NCBI GenBank assembly: GCA_015342445.1
Contig: JACEFO010002416.1
Span: 62,001-126,000 of the forward strand
Length of the DNA stretch: 64,000 nt
Origin: Digitaria exilis
Taxonomy: Eukaryota; Streptophyta; Magnoliopsida; Poales; Poaceae
Direction of reading: 5' to 3'
In this document: one piece after another, positions 46,160-58,126 of the stretch
How the letters are laid out: each line of letters begins with the position of its first letter
Numbering within the stretch: the stretch's first letter is position 1
Program-made: the position numbers and the translations under genes
The notes under the pieces: model-generated
What the model saw: only the letters and a program-made list of their open reading frames with translations
Told to the model about the DNA's origin: nothing
The model's database searches: none

Positions 46160-46700
46160 CATATATGACAAATGATGGGCTACCGCTTGTGTTGGTTAGG
46201 AGAATCAGAGACGATTAGTGTGTGGGTGGGAGGCGATTTTTTTGCCGTACATTGACGATGCATGTGCTTGCTGCCATCACATGATGCATTAACGTTGCGT
46301 CTCATTTGACGGAAGCGATAAAAAAAATTAGCGTGTGGGTGGGTGGTGATTTTTCAACGTACATCGATGATGTGTATGCCTACGATGACCACGTGATGTA
46401 TTGATGTCGTGCCTCATCTGACGGAAGTCATATATGGCAAATGATGGGCTAGCCCATGTGTTGGTTAGGAGATCTGGGACGATTAGCGTGTGGTTGGGAG
46501 GCGATTTTTCAACCGTACATTGACGATGTGTGTGCATATTGCCACAATATGATGCATTGACGTTGTACCTCATTTGACGGAAGCATTAAAACTTTTTTTT
46601 GCGTGTGGGTTGGTGGCGTTGTTTTCGATGTGCATCGACGATGCATATAGCTACGGCCACTAATGTATTAACACCGTACCTCATACGGAAGCGGTAAAAA
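46160..46700. repeat. Tandem array with higher-order period near 269 bp
   Basis: Sub-units begin with a ttagygtgtggktggg word at about 46215, 46328, 46484 and 46601. Spacings alternate near 113-117 and 156. Each contains a gtacatygaygatg word and cctcatytgacggaag. Two larger units, each with atgatgggct and gtgttggttaggaga, are visible (46170 and 46440). No coding frame. Confidence 0.7.
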
Positions 46701-46879
46701 AATTATCCTCATGCGAAGCCACGGCCGTCGGATCACCACGTGTCGCGCGAGGGGGCATGAAGCGCTTGATGCGCTCCTTTCCTTCCAGCGATAAGAAGGT
46801 AAATATGCCCTTTCACCCCAAGAATATAGAATGGATTCTCCAATAATAAAAGGGTATTTTCTTAACATGCTACGATCCA

Positions 46880-47127
46880 AGGAACCTATATACACACACA
46901 CGTACACTCACATATAAATACACATACACAACCTTTTTCTATGAGGACCTCCAAGAGACTGGGCAGCTAATCATCACAGGCACCTAGTTATTAATAAGTA
47001 CATCGCCTACCACTAAAGGAATAATATTGATTAAAAACCGATTCCATGTTGACTCAAAGACAAACTCAAATGGCCAGATTCCATCACAAGGAACCTTTAT
47101 CGGCTAGGCTACGTTCAGTTCGCCTTA
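46880..47127 (-). mobile_element. SINE remnant, - strand
   Basis: ctatgaggacctcc-agagactggg, catcacaggc, tcgcctaccactaaa and aggaacctttatcggcta match the minus-strand SINE at 60570-60888 with many changes and deletions. The A and B boxes are degraded. Confidence 0.6.
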
Positions 47128-47759
47128 AAAACTGATTTAACTATAAACACTAGAGTGAAATTCATAAATAACTACAAACATAATAAACGTAAAAATATAG
47201 ATTTGTGAAATAGTGCTCCCCAAATAAAAGAAACAATGATAACTAAGAAATAAAGAAAAAATATATTTAGTACCCATCGAAATTAATTTAAATTTCAATG
47301 TCACTATCAATGGATTTTGTTTCACAAAAGCAACATGCAAAACATTTCTCTACGATAATGAACCAAGCCGAGCTAGCTCGTTATGCTACCGAACCAGATC
47401 GACCTGAGTGTCAGCACAGTTTTTGACATATACACTCTAAAGAAGAAGCATCAAACCTGGTTGTCGGGGCACGTAGGGAAACAGAGCATGTCGGCCCAAC
47501 TCCAGAGGGCAAGGCGAAGAACGGGCCAGTGGAAGACTTGAGCAGACGAGCGTGCGTGAGTTAGTTGTATATGAGAGTGTTGAGAGGGAGAGGCATGCAT
47601 GTACTGATACAATCTTGCTCCACAATAAGCTGACCTTGTTCCTCCTGTTCTTATTCCTTCCCCGATCCCCTTCCTTTCCGATCATGTACCGATCGATACT
47701 GCTAACACTTGGTACCAAAGACAGCCATGCTAGATCCCAGCCCTCCCAAAAGGCACTTA
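47128..47759. other. Intergenic stretch, nothing recognised
   Basis: AT-rich; short frames on both strands without motifs. Confidence 0.3.
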
Positions 47760-48689
47760 TTAAGTATTTGTATTACATTAAAAAGACTAAGTTTTTTATA
47801 TGAGAGCAAACTTTATTTGTAATTCATTCGTTCATATTTTAGTCCTATTTCCTAGGCATATTTGAATCTATCAAAATTGGGCTGAATCGCATGACAAAAC
47901 TAGCTCACCAACCATCGAGTAAGAGACAACATTAAGTATTCACCTAAACGGCTTCTTCCCTCCTGTTCGTTTTATTTATATAACAAGCCCAATTGATGAA
48001 TTTTCTTTCCTAGACTCCTGCTACACTGCATCACACAATCATCTCATACTCATAGTATCAAATTATTTCATGTTGCGCGTTGTGTGAATGCATTGGGAAA
48101 AGAAATTCGCCATGATCTCCCTACCAGTGCAAGCTTCCATGATCTCGTTTTGAGCTGACATGGGCTCTGACATGCCACCTTCTCAAATCATTGTTTGTGC
48201 TCTACAAGATACTAGCTAGAAAGTAAATATATGGCTTTTATGTTCAATGGGCAGTTGAATCAACAAAACTTATAGGGATTAGGTCTTAAGTTCAATGGGC
48301 AGTTGAATCAATAAAAGTTCTAGGGATTAGGTCCTACGTTTTTAATCACTGATTTGATCACTCCCTTTTTCTACGGCCTCTTAACAGCAGGGCTAATAGT
48401 TTAGCCGGCTGCTGGCGAATTGTTGTGACCATGTAAGTTGCGGCCAGTGGAAATGACAAGTTGTATAATAGACTGGAATTCAATCAGCGGTTGGTTTGAT
48501 TATTTAAATGCTTCATTGTTTGCATGGATGTTGGTAACTGGTGGAAGGCAATCACTTTTCTTGGGCCTGCTGGTTGAGCCGACGACGAAACACTCGCCAG
48601 CCTTCTCACTCCTCCAACATGGCAAACCTTTGAGACCACTGACTAGGCTTATTATACTTGCTCTAAGTAGTCACCACTCCTAGAACACG

Positions 48690-49833
48690 CACTACTATAG
48701 ATTCGGTCTAATCAAATGCCCTCTTTATAGCCGGTTTTGAAAAAACCGGCTGTGAAGGGTTATCATAGCCGGTTGGAAATGGAACCAGTTATGATGTTCT
48801 CATCGCAGCCGGTTTGTATTACCAACTGGCTGTGATGAGTGCGTCGATCATCACAGCCGGTTGGAGACACGACCGGCTGTGTTGATCCTCATCGCAGCCG
48901 GTTGGAGCCACAAACCGGCTGTGATGACGGCCTCATCAACACAGCCAGTTGGAGACACGAACCGGCTGTATTGGTCCTCATCATAGCCGGTTTAAGTCTC
49001 TAACCGGCTGTGATGATCAACATAGCCGATTCTATAGCAATGGACATTCGGTAAATACAGTTTCAAAGTACAATTCGAAGCCCTAAACGTGTTCAAATAA
49101 AAAAGTTGTGAACTACAAACATGTACAACTTTTATTTTAGTCATTTGTTCATATGACAAAGTGATAATAAAAGTGTTCACAAATCCTACATCCCACACAT
49201 TAGTTCCATGAGGACCAAACTAGAACAGAGATGTAAGATTTGTAAACAAATTTATTATCGCTATATCGTATGAGGAAATGACCAATATGAAAGTTGTAGG
49301 TTTTGGAAAGTTACGAAACTTTGTAGTTCAAAACAACTTTTGTGTATTTTAATTCATCTGGTCAAGGAAAACCAAGTTTGAGAGAATTCAAATTTCATAA
49401 CCGACCTCGGATGGAAAAATGACCAAAATGAAAGTTGTATATCTCAAAACCGTTTATGTCCTCAAACAAGCAATTTACGCTCAGTTTCGTATAATATGTG
49501 GGGAATGAATATAAGGACATGAGCACATGTGAGGTTGTGGTGTAGTGGTAGAGAGGGATACCCGCGAGTGTGAGGTTGCGGGTTCGAATCCTGCCGACCG
49601 CGTACCACGCGAAAGGTTACGGGACTTGCGACTTAGATTCCAGCCACAAACCAGCTGGCCTAGATACCCTCATCACAGCCAGCCACGAACCGGCTGTGAT
49701 GAGGGTGTATCACAGCCCATTGGGAACCGGTTGTGTTGACCAGACCAATGCAGCCGCTATAAATCAAACGCTTTCCAAAACTAGCTGCGACGAGGGGTTT
49801 GGAACCGGCTGTGATGGCTAATCTGGGGTAGTG
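48690..49833. mobile_element. Small CACTA, AACCGGCTGTGATGA family, full copy
   Basis: The left end CACTACTATAGATTCGG and right end aatctggggtagtg are CACTA-type termini. Flanking triplets ACG and ATG differ only by a C-to-T change. Many aaccggctgtgatga words and inverses fill 48725-49030 and 49660-49820. The interior has no gene but holds a tRNA-like segment. Confidence 0.78.
49526..49602 (+). other. tRNA-like sequence with A and B boxes inside the small CACTA
   Basis: TGGTGTAGTGGTAGAG resembles an internal A box, and GGTTCGAATCC is a perfect B box. A T-arm of 5 bp (GCGGG with CCTGC, one G-T pair) and an acceptor of about 6 of 7 pairs can be drawn. D and anticodon arms do not fold well, so a working tRNA is unlikely. 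It may be a SINE head or a tRNA pseudogene. Confidence 0.5.
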
Positions 49834-51239
49834 ATGCCTTCAAGGGTATAGAGAGTTTATCTTCTTTCATATGGATAGGAGGCATCGGGCAACGTATAGT
49901 CAGCTGTACCGGGAGATTTGGGGCCTGTGCAAAATGCTAAGTCCTGTTTGGATTGGAGGATATTCAAAGGAATCATAGGAAACCAGTTCCTTTGTTTTCT
50001 CATGTCATAAATTGTTTGGAATAAAGGAACCCGACACCCACGGTTTCACTGGAAAATGCAGAAATATAAATTAAATACCACGTTGAAGTCCGTGGTGCAC
50101 TCTCTTTTTGAGAGATGCGGAAGGGAGTGATGCGAAGAATAAAGATTAAAGAAGTACATAAAGGAACAAATCGCTACCAATCAAATTTTTAGACCGCACT
50201 ATCGAGCACAACGTACAAGGACATGGTAGTTCGCTAGTTTCCCTTCTCGTAGTCGCGATGCACAGCGTGCACGAAATGAAGCACACCCCCCCCCCATCAG
50301 ATCGGCAAATGGGGTACTAGGCCATGGTTTTTCGCTAGTTTGTGTAGAGCGAATAAACTAGGAGTCAAATGGATAAGGTGTAAGACCCATGCTTTTTGTT
50401 TAACAATGTTGACCTAGTTCATGGACCACAGGCAACCAAATGTAACAGCCCCACTTTTATTTAACACAAACATTTGCACATTGAAGTTTTTAATATTTGG
50501 TGTAGCATTATATTTAGTGTAACTAATATTTTTTGTCATTCCATGTTATCAAGTCCCTATGCTCACAGTTCAAGTATTTTCATGCTCACACAGGGGCACA
50601 ATGTTCAATGCCAAGATGTAATAAGAACATTGTGATTCTTTTAAAATGGTCTCCAACATATATGAATAAAGAAAGCCAGTAGCATATGGCGTTATGTTGG
50701 AGTGCCCTATCGATCGTTATGGAAAAAGCCAAATAGCAACGAGATGCCCTTAATAGCTAAGAGGCTGAGAGTGGCTAGGATGGCCTCTAGGGGACTGACT
50801 ACCTAGAAATATTAATTCAGTATCCCCATCCAGAGCATAGGAACTCGATATTTATAGACTTGGTCTGGCTTGAAGGACAAAAGACTGCGCTACCCCGCAG
50901 CTGGAGCAGGGAAAAGACATTTTTACCCCTGTCCTCAGCAGCTAGGATACCATCGAGGACCAAGGAGAGAGCCCTGAAGACCCTTCAGTCTTTTGACCCA
51001 TGCGGGCATCTTTCCTCAAGTCAGCTAATTAACATGCATCCTTAAAGCAGACAACTTCAAAAGAGTGGGGGGGGGGTGTAAAGGTATGTTGCCCCTTCTC
51101 CTCAAGAGCTGCTTTTCCGGGTGTCCTCGGAGAGCCCTTGGGAAGCCTTCCAGTGAACACTCATGGTGTCATCCTCCATACTTCCGCGCATGCATCGCTC
51201 TCAGTGGCTATCCATGTACCATACCAATTTCCTTTCACC

Positions 51240-51690
51240 GATATTTTACATAGAAAAAAAGGTTTCTTTTCACAAACCTAGACAACTTTTATGTTATCTT
51301 ATACTCCTTGTGCATACGTGAAGCATGCCTCATATATTGCAAGAGCATTGAACATATGATGAGCTCGTTTGTATCATACACTCTCAAATGGAGCTAATGA
51401 TGGAGAACTAGAGATAATAAAGTATGATTCTTGTGTGCCAAAATAAAAGTGTGCTACTTAAGCACATATGCTTTGTCCTGAGCAATTGAAAATAGAGCAA
51501 TAACTTGCCTGAGAGAAAAATCTACCAACCGCGGATGCTGCAACATTAGTTTCTAGCAACAGCAGTGCACTTAGTTGTGTGCCTTCAATACATATATAAC
51601 ACCCCCATCTAGCATTACCTAGTGTTATGTATTCTACTGCACTCCGTAGAAGCTCACAAGAGCTTATGGGAGTTTAAATTTCTTTCATAA
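51240..51690 (+). repeat. Paralogous segment Z, copy 1 (promoter-like)
   Basis: It matches 60965-61425 over about 450 bases: tgcctcatata, ctcgtttgtatca, caacattagtttctagcaac, and a TATA-like TATATAA (51593) followed by accccatctagca and agtgttatgt words. No frame follows in either copy. Confidence 0.72.
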
Positions 51691-52069
51691 ACACTTCATC
51701 ATATTGTGAATAGGAGGCATCTAGCATCGTACAACCACCATCCTCATTGTTAATTGTACTCAAGTGGTTTATTTGTGGTTGACACGCATTCCACCGCCAT
51801 TGAAGCAGTGAAGTGGTGTCAGTGAGTGCAGATGAGTCAGTGAGTGGTTTCTTTGTGATAACTATTAGTTGATAAAATCTTGAGCTATATGACCTTGGAT
51901 ACACCAACTTGGTAAATTTATATGGACAGGTTTATGATCCATGCTGTCATTATAAATATAATGACCATTTTGTTCCTTGCACAGCATGTATGTTAAGTCT
52001 TCACTATGGAGTGGATCTTATTTAGGTTTCATGTCAACCGAAACCCATTGTGTGGTGCTCTAGTTGTAT

Positions 52070-53070
52070 AAATTAAATTTGTGTGTGTAACGTTTTGTGC
52101 TGAAGTATAATTGTGTCACAAATTGCGTGAACAAGTTACAAATATTAATAAATATAATTAATAGGTTATAATCACTCCAACAATTGTGAATAAAGAAATG
52201 AAGCAATGTATATAGCACTATGTTCGGGTGCGCGCTCTAATTCTATGAATTATTTTAGTGCATGAAACCTTTTGTGGCAAAGTATAAATTGTGTGAACAA
52301 TGAATTAAGAAGTTATGCATATCAAAAAGAGATAATGAATAGGATACTGATCTTATAACTTGGGTCTCCAACACATGTGAATAAAGATAGTAACTTATTG
52401 CACTTGTGTAAACCTTATGGCAAAGTATAAACCTTGCTGCTATCCCAGTATATATGTAATAAAATCCTACTAGCATAGATAGGCTAATAAAGCTAACACA
52501 ACTAAACGATCGGCAGCTCAAAAGCTCTTTTCCGCTGGTCAAGCTTGCAATATGCTTAGGTAGACCCTGGTGGATGTGTAATTTTCGGGAACTGCATTCA
52601 TTTTTGACATACGTCCAAGCTAGAAAGACTTGGTGTGAGAAATTTTCGGGAACTGTTATATGTCCAGTCATGGCTTGGGATTAGATGGCTTTGGGAATAT
52701 GTGCTCACCCGAAAGAAATTTTTATTGATCTAAGGCCTTCTCCAAATGGGCACTATTAATTAGCTCTTAAATTATTTAATCGATGAACAATGTCAAAACA
52801 GTACCAAAAAATATAATGAATTGGCTCTTTGCTAGCTCTTTACTAGCAAAGAGCTAGCAAATGAACAGTGACCGTTGAAGAAGGTCTAACAGTAGATGGC
52901 AGTACGAGACATACGCATGTATAATCAACAATGATTCCTTGACCTGGAACATCCAGAAGTCCTGGTCAATGACTCTCGTCGCATAGAGGCACAGACTTGT
53001 TTGTCCCAATGACGAGCCTAGCCCTTGGCTTCGTTTGCTCTGCCAACACAGAGGGTACTCGTTTTTCCAG
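52070..53070 (+). repeat. Paralogous segment X, copy 2 (with internal duplication)
   Basis: It contains two tandem versions of the tgaataaag and gaacaa-ttacaaat blocks (52080-52190 and 52260-52385). Then come aggctaataaagctaac, cgtccaagctagaaagact and a tcctggtcaatgactc block. The order matches 28360-29050. Confidence 0.6.
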
Positions 53071-53540
53071 TAGCTCAACCCACGTGTGGGAAAGTCACTG
53101 TGTGTGACAGAGAGAGAGGGAGAGAGATGAGAGACTGATCATTGGGGGTCATCTCCCTCCGCAATTTCAGTTCTCCAGCTGGATGCGGTCACAAGGGCAG
53201 GGGCTGACCATCGAGTTTGTGTCCCTACTCCCTAGTGTACGTCCTGGCGGTTCGTGTTATACTAGATAAAACATTTGCTTGACATCTCATAATTTCATCA
53301 TTTAAGGGATACTGTCCAAGCAAGTGCCAAACCATCATGCTACCAAAAGAGTAGTGAATCATGATAGTGATGTAACAACTTACGACTTGATTGGGTCTCA
53401 CATGCAGTAAATAAATGAAGCTAGGGTAGGGTAGGGTATCATATAAAACTAACACCACTATGAAAGCATCGGTACAAATGAATCCCACGGTAAGAATGCA
53501 TAATTCTGCTGGCATAGGACATGGAACATGAATGGCAGAC
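53071..53540. other. Unassigned stretch
   Basis: A (ag)n-rich run lies at 53107-53130. 53450-53530 resembles 28615-28680 (gaatcccac, tctgctggcat), a further trace of segment X. No gene. Confidence 0.4.
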
Positions 53541-53760
53541 TGTTAGAGTGGCGCAACGGATTTCGGCCCGGCCCGCTGTACACACGAGCCGACACCCCCA
53601 GCACAACCAAGGCCTTTGCCTAACTCGACCCATAAGATTAGCCTTATAGGAGGAGGACTGCCCCACCTTATATGTTGTGCTCCTCTACCATCAATTACCG
53701 ATGTGGAACTAAATCTAACCCAAACAATGTGTGTCAAACCCAATCAGCTGGCTGTATATT
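53541..53760 (-). repeat. Possible LTR fragment, - strand
   Basis: On the minus strand the sequence carries tagttccacatcgg, then ggtggggcagtcctcctcctat, and ends ccactctaaca. The ccacatcgg word and a TAACA end are frequent in plant LTRs with tRNA-Met priming. No matching target duplication or second LTR was found, so this is tentative. Confidence 0.4.
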
Positions 53761-54686
53761 AGTTGCCCCATCCGGAAATGTCTTGCGTCACTACTCATTT
53801 CTATATTGTTACCTTTATTGTGATTAAACATGTTGAGACTATAGCACAATGTCACAAATTTTGACCGTTCTACATCCTACGATGACATGGGATTGAGCGG
53901 ATTCAGAAAGATGTATTGACGAGACAAGAAGATTTTCTGCAATGTAGATCACAGATTAAGATACGTGTTGACTCTCCCTTATTCCCATTGATTTGGCCTA
54001 TCAGTTGCGGCACCTCCGGAGAAGCAGTCGTCTCTCAAGCCATGCTCTCCACATGTTTGCTATAGGGGAAAAGCTAGCCAACACCTGGGTAGCTTTTTCC
54101 TTCTTTTAATTCAAAAGATATTCCTATAGTGAGATTGTTCACATATCTCACTGTTCAACCACGCACATTCATGTTATACATTCAATATTGCTGGTATATG
54201 CTGGTAATAATAAGATGCAATTTGTGGATAGGCACATAAAGCTAACAGCCTAACATATCAACAAGGACATGAAGCGTGAATGCTGCCATACATACTAGTG
54301 TTTGATAACCCATTTGGCTATCATCGCTATATAAATTTCACTCCCAGAATTGTCTAGCCTGACATCTACATCGCCATTACACATTCTTCTGATCAACTTC
54401 CCAAGACAATGCAGACCTAGGTATATAATTCCTCCTGGCCCAGAACCACATTTTACACATCGAAAATGGAGAGAGTTATGTGAGAAATTAAGGCTGTTCT
54501 ACGCCTAAACTTGACTTGGGGATATGGGATTGGGCGGAACTGGGAAGATGTGTTCATCGGATTGAAAGATGTGCTGTACAGCATTTGGAACGTGCACTTC
54601 CGCTATTCCACTTCCTGGGCGGTGGCAGGCCAGCAGCGTAGATTGCTGCTGCCATTGCTTGGCTTGTCCTCTTCAGAAACCCTCAA
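53761..54686. other. Degenerate copies of segment X part 1
   Basis: 53882-54030 and 54510-54640 both resemble 27865-28010 (gatgacatgggattg, ggattcagaaagatg and variants). 54190-54250 repeats ctggtaataataag with aggcacataaagctaac. No conserved frame. Confidence 0.45.
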
Positions 54687-54765
54687 TCTCAGAAAATGGG
54701 ACACAAAAACCGCCTCCGAAAAATCCATTTTGACCGCCTCTGAAAATGTTTTTTTTGTAGTAGTG
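54687..54765. mobile_element. Terminal fragment of GGCGGACA-family CACTA
   Basis: gggacacaaaaaccgcctccg and tttttttgtagtagtg match the right ends of the elements at 22717-23830 and 39429-40449. Only the last 80 bases remain. Confidence 0.75.
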
Positions 54766-56048
54766 TCAGTATGAGCTTAATTTCACATTGTTTCACATCC
54801 AACTGAAACTTTGAGCTCCAATATGAACTTGGAGCTCCTTGCCGACTTCATCCTCCATCGTACTCCTCTTCCTGTCCAACAATCTGCTTTACTAAGAACT
54901 TACACAATCTGCTTTAAAGAACCTGCGCCGACGAAGTGGTGGTCATTTTTTTACATTAAATTCAATAAGTTTAATTTGAAATGAAACAGTTTAGTAAAAA
55001 GTTTAAAATTTTGAGAATTTTTTATTTTAAAAAACATGTGATGCTGCACCATTTCATATTTATTCTTGTTCTTAATCAAGACAGACACCGAGTGTGCTGC
55101 AAACATTATAGAGAGTAAAAAGGTCCATATATATTGTCATGCGGTGCTCCGCTAGATACATGTTCAATTACGTCTAGAAGCTCTCCCACAGAGTCGCAAA
55201 TACTGCTGCTGCTTCAGAGTATCCACTGAGAATTAAGAACACATGATGCAAACGCCATAACAATCACTGCTACCTCCTGGTTTTGCACGGGATGTTGCAA
55301 ACGTCCTGATACCTCCCATACCTAGATAAGACTCAGGTATGTGCATGCAGTTGTGAATAGCAATGCAAGTGTTGTAAATTGATGCTAGATGCTGAAGTTA
55401 GAACCTAAAGATGCATGTTCAAGTGGATTTCAGTTCAGTTTCAGATCCAAAGCAAACGTTAACCTGCTATTTATTTAGGCCATGCCGAGGAGAAAATGAA
55501 GGATGGAACCTTATCTTCAAAACTACCAGTGGGGAACTCCCCCCGAAGGTTTTGCCCTCAAACAAATAGTTGTTGTTTTCATTTGTGTGCTGCTATTACC
55601 GCAATTATTCTTACAGCTCGAGGACCAGGTGTGCAAGCTGCCGGCAGATATTTGTGGAGACTATCAATCAACTGGCGTGGAGAAGCTTAACAAAAACTTA
55701 CACCTCAAAATATAGGCGGGGGTGTTTACGTACTCGTGTTAGATCTTTGATGGACTGGTTCGTATTCTCTTTTTTCTACACTAATGATATGACACGCAGA
55801 TCTTCTCCATGGTTCGAGAAAAAAATCTTTTGTATTAACTTTTTATGATTCTTATAAATAATATTTCAACATAAAAATAATTTCAAATAAAAAAGTTATC
55901 AACTATAAAGTTCTGGATCTCGTCGAGTAATGTTATACTGACATGCACTTTCTTTCTATTTAAGGCTATTTGATAGGTATGAAATTGTATTTTAAATATT
56001 TGGGCACCTAAATAATTCCAAACAAAAAGTTGTACTATGAAGTTTAGA
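54766..56048. other. Intergenic stretch, nothing recognised
   Basis: AT-rich, with overlapping frames below 95 codons near 55500-55850 that show no motif. Confidence 0.3.
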
Positions 56049-56643
56049 GAGTAAATTGCACTCTGGGTACCTAAACTATTGGACGATTAACAGACGCGGA
56101 TCTATATGTTTGGACCACCAATGGTACAAACACGGCCACGCATGCGCCAGCAGCTGAGGTGGCACTGCCACTGTGGACAAAGGAGGCCCAACCCCTTGGC
56201 TTTTTTTATAAAAACCCCCTGCCCAATATTTATATTGAAATGAATGTGTCTCTGTTTTACAACTCAGTACACTAAGGTGACTAAAATGTGAACTCAATAA
56301 AAATTTGACAGGAAATTTTTATAGCAGGGGGTTCAAAATTTCCTGTCAATTTTTTTTTAGTTCACATTGTAGTCACCTCGGTGTACACTGAGTTGCAAAA
56401 CAGAGATACATTCATTTCAATGGAAATATTGGGCAGGGTGGTTTTCACAAAAATACAGCCAAGGGGCTAGGCCTCCTTTGTCCAGAGTGGCAGTGCCACG
56501 TCAGCTGCTGGCGCATGCGTGGCCGCGTTTGTAACGTTGGTGGTCCAAACATATAGATCCAATACGTAAATGTTACGTTTTTTAGTTTGAGTACCTATCT
56601 GTTAATCCTCCAATAGTTTAGGTACCCAGAGTGCAATTTACTC
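56049..56643. mobile_element. Foldback element with MULE-type target duplication
   Basis: The whole element is an imperfect palindrome. The left arm starts GAGTAAATTGCACTCTGGGT; the right arm ends with its inverse. Arms are about 270 bases around a short centre near 56316-56345. The nonamers AAGTTTAGA (56040-56048) and AAATTTAGA (56644-56652) flank it and differ at one base. A 9-bp duplication and long inverted ends point to Mutator-like origin. No transposase. Confidence 0.82.
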
Positions 56644-56725
56644 AAATTTAGATATCATCAATCTGTATAAATTTAATACAAAAATCGTATTCGCCCAAGT
56701 TAATATGAAAACATTATAAACTTTT

Positions 56726-58126
56726 GGTAAGGAAAATGGCCCTAGGCCATAGTTTGTGATTTTAGCGATTGATTGACAACATAATCATTGGGACTAACAA
56801 TTTATCGAGATGATATTTGTAGATATTTCTAGGTCCCAAGGATACTTTGGAAGCCATCCAAATGCCTATATAACCAATATCCAAATGATGGTTATTCAAA
56901 TTGAAGCCATCCAATTCACGTAGAAAAGTGGCCTTAGGAAAAGTGTCCTGTCATATTCAAGGACATCCAAAAGATGGAAATGAAGATAGAAGAAAAGACC
57001 CGTGAAGAAGCAATGAAGAATTGCAAAACGCAGAGGCGTCGACTAAATCGATGGTGTGCCCATTGAATTAGTCGATAGTCCATCGAATTAGTCGATGGTG
57101 ACTGAAGACCGCCGTGCGTTCGTCTCTGGTGGGCGACGACTATTTCGACGGGTGCCCGTCGAATTAGTCGATGGTGCAAGAAGCCGTTAGAGTTCAAAGA
57201 TTCAAAGAGAAGAGGGGGCGACGACTAATTCGATGGTCCCTCATTTGCACCCATCGAATTAGTCGACGGTACGCATAAAACTGGCAACGGCCAGCAACGG
57301 CTGGTTTCTTTGGTTGGGGCTATAAATAAGAGGTGCCCCGGCTATTTGAAGAGTGCTTGAGCTCAGGGAAGATATTGGCAAGTGTTCTACACATTCTTAA
57401 GTGCTCAATCTACCAAAGTGCTAAATAGAAGATCTAGGTGATTAGCAAAGTGCTTAGTGCTAGTCTAGACCCTTTAGCGCATCTCTTAGGTGTTTAGCCT
57501 AGAGTTTAGCGAGGTTTGTATACCTCTTTGCTTACCGGTGCTTGCACGCACCAAGTGTTGTAATCCGGGGCTTGTAGTCTTGTGAGACCCTCCAACCGAG
57601 TTTGTGAAGAGGCCCCGGTGCTTGTGCAAGGGAGGAGAAGCCCTTGGCATTTGGCCGAAGCTCTACCATGTGAAGACGGCGAGCAGCATCCGGGGAGGGA
57701 CGAGCGGAGACCCACTTGCGCGTGGGGAAGTCCCGTGGTCACCCACGGGGTTACTTGACCGGGGAGTTTATGCCCTTGCGCGGGCATTCCCTTTGAGAGG
57801 GGCTCCAACAACGAGGACTAGTGGAAAGCTCGTGAGCTTTCCGATACCTCGGTAAAAATCGCCGTGCTGGGAGTTTGCTCTTCTCTACCCTTTAAGCTTC
57901 CGCATTTCATACTCATACTACTTTCCGCATTTACCTTTACTAGACTTGTCATGCTAGTATAGGATTGGACCTAGGGTGCAAAACTTTGTAGCGGTAGAGA
58001 TAGCAACACATAGAGAAAACCTAGAGCACATTTAGATAGAAATTGAAATAGGTTTTCATGTATGCAATTGGAGCCTTAGTTTTTAGAGACACCTAATTCA
58101 CCCCAAAGGGTGTCACGGTCCCTTCA
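56726..58126 (+). repeat. Solo LTR, copia-like (about 1.4 kb)
   Basis: The right end, acacctaattcacccc to tcacggtcccttca, resembles the 3' LTR end of grass SIRE/Maximus-type copia elements. CTTTT flanks both ends (56722-56726 and 58127-58131, the first sharing one T with the LTR). A TATA-like ctataaataag at 57320 and leader fit an LTR promoter. No internal coding region or second LTR is present, so it is a solo LTR. About seven copies of a tcgaattagtcgatgg word occur at 57030-57280. Confidence 0.7.

Larger units (their letters stand above)
47760..51050 (+). repeat. Segmental duplication Y, copy 2
   Basis: Partner of 41030-44130, about 6.7-7 kb downstream in direct orientation. A TATA-like TATATAA stands at 47977, in the same context (cctgttcgtttta) as in copy 1. 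It contains a 52-base direct repeat near 48250-48330 (agttcaatgggcagttgaat). A small CACTA (48690-49833) interrupts it. Confidence 0.8.

Noticed and set aside
49526..49602. A functional tRNA gene
   Set aside because: D and anticodon arms do not pair acceptably, and the acceptor has a mismatch.
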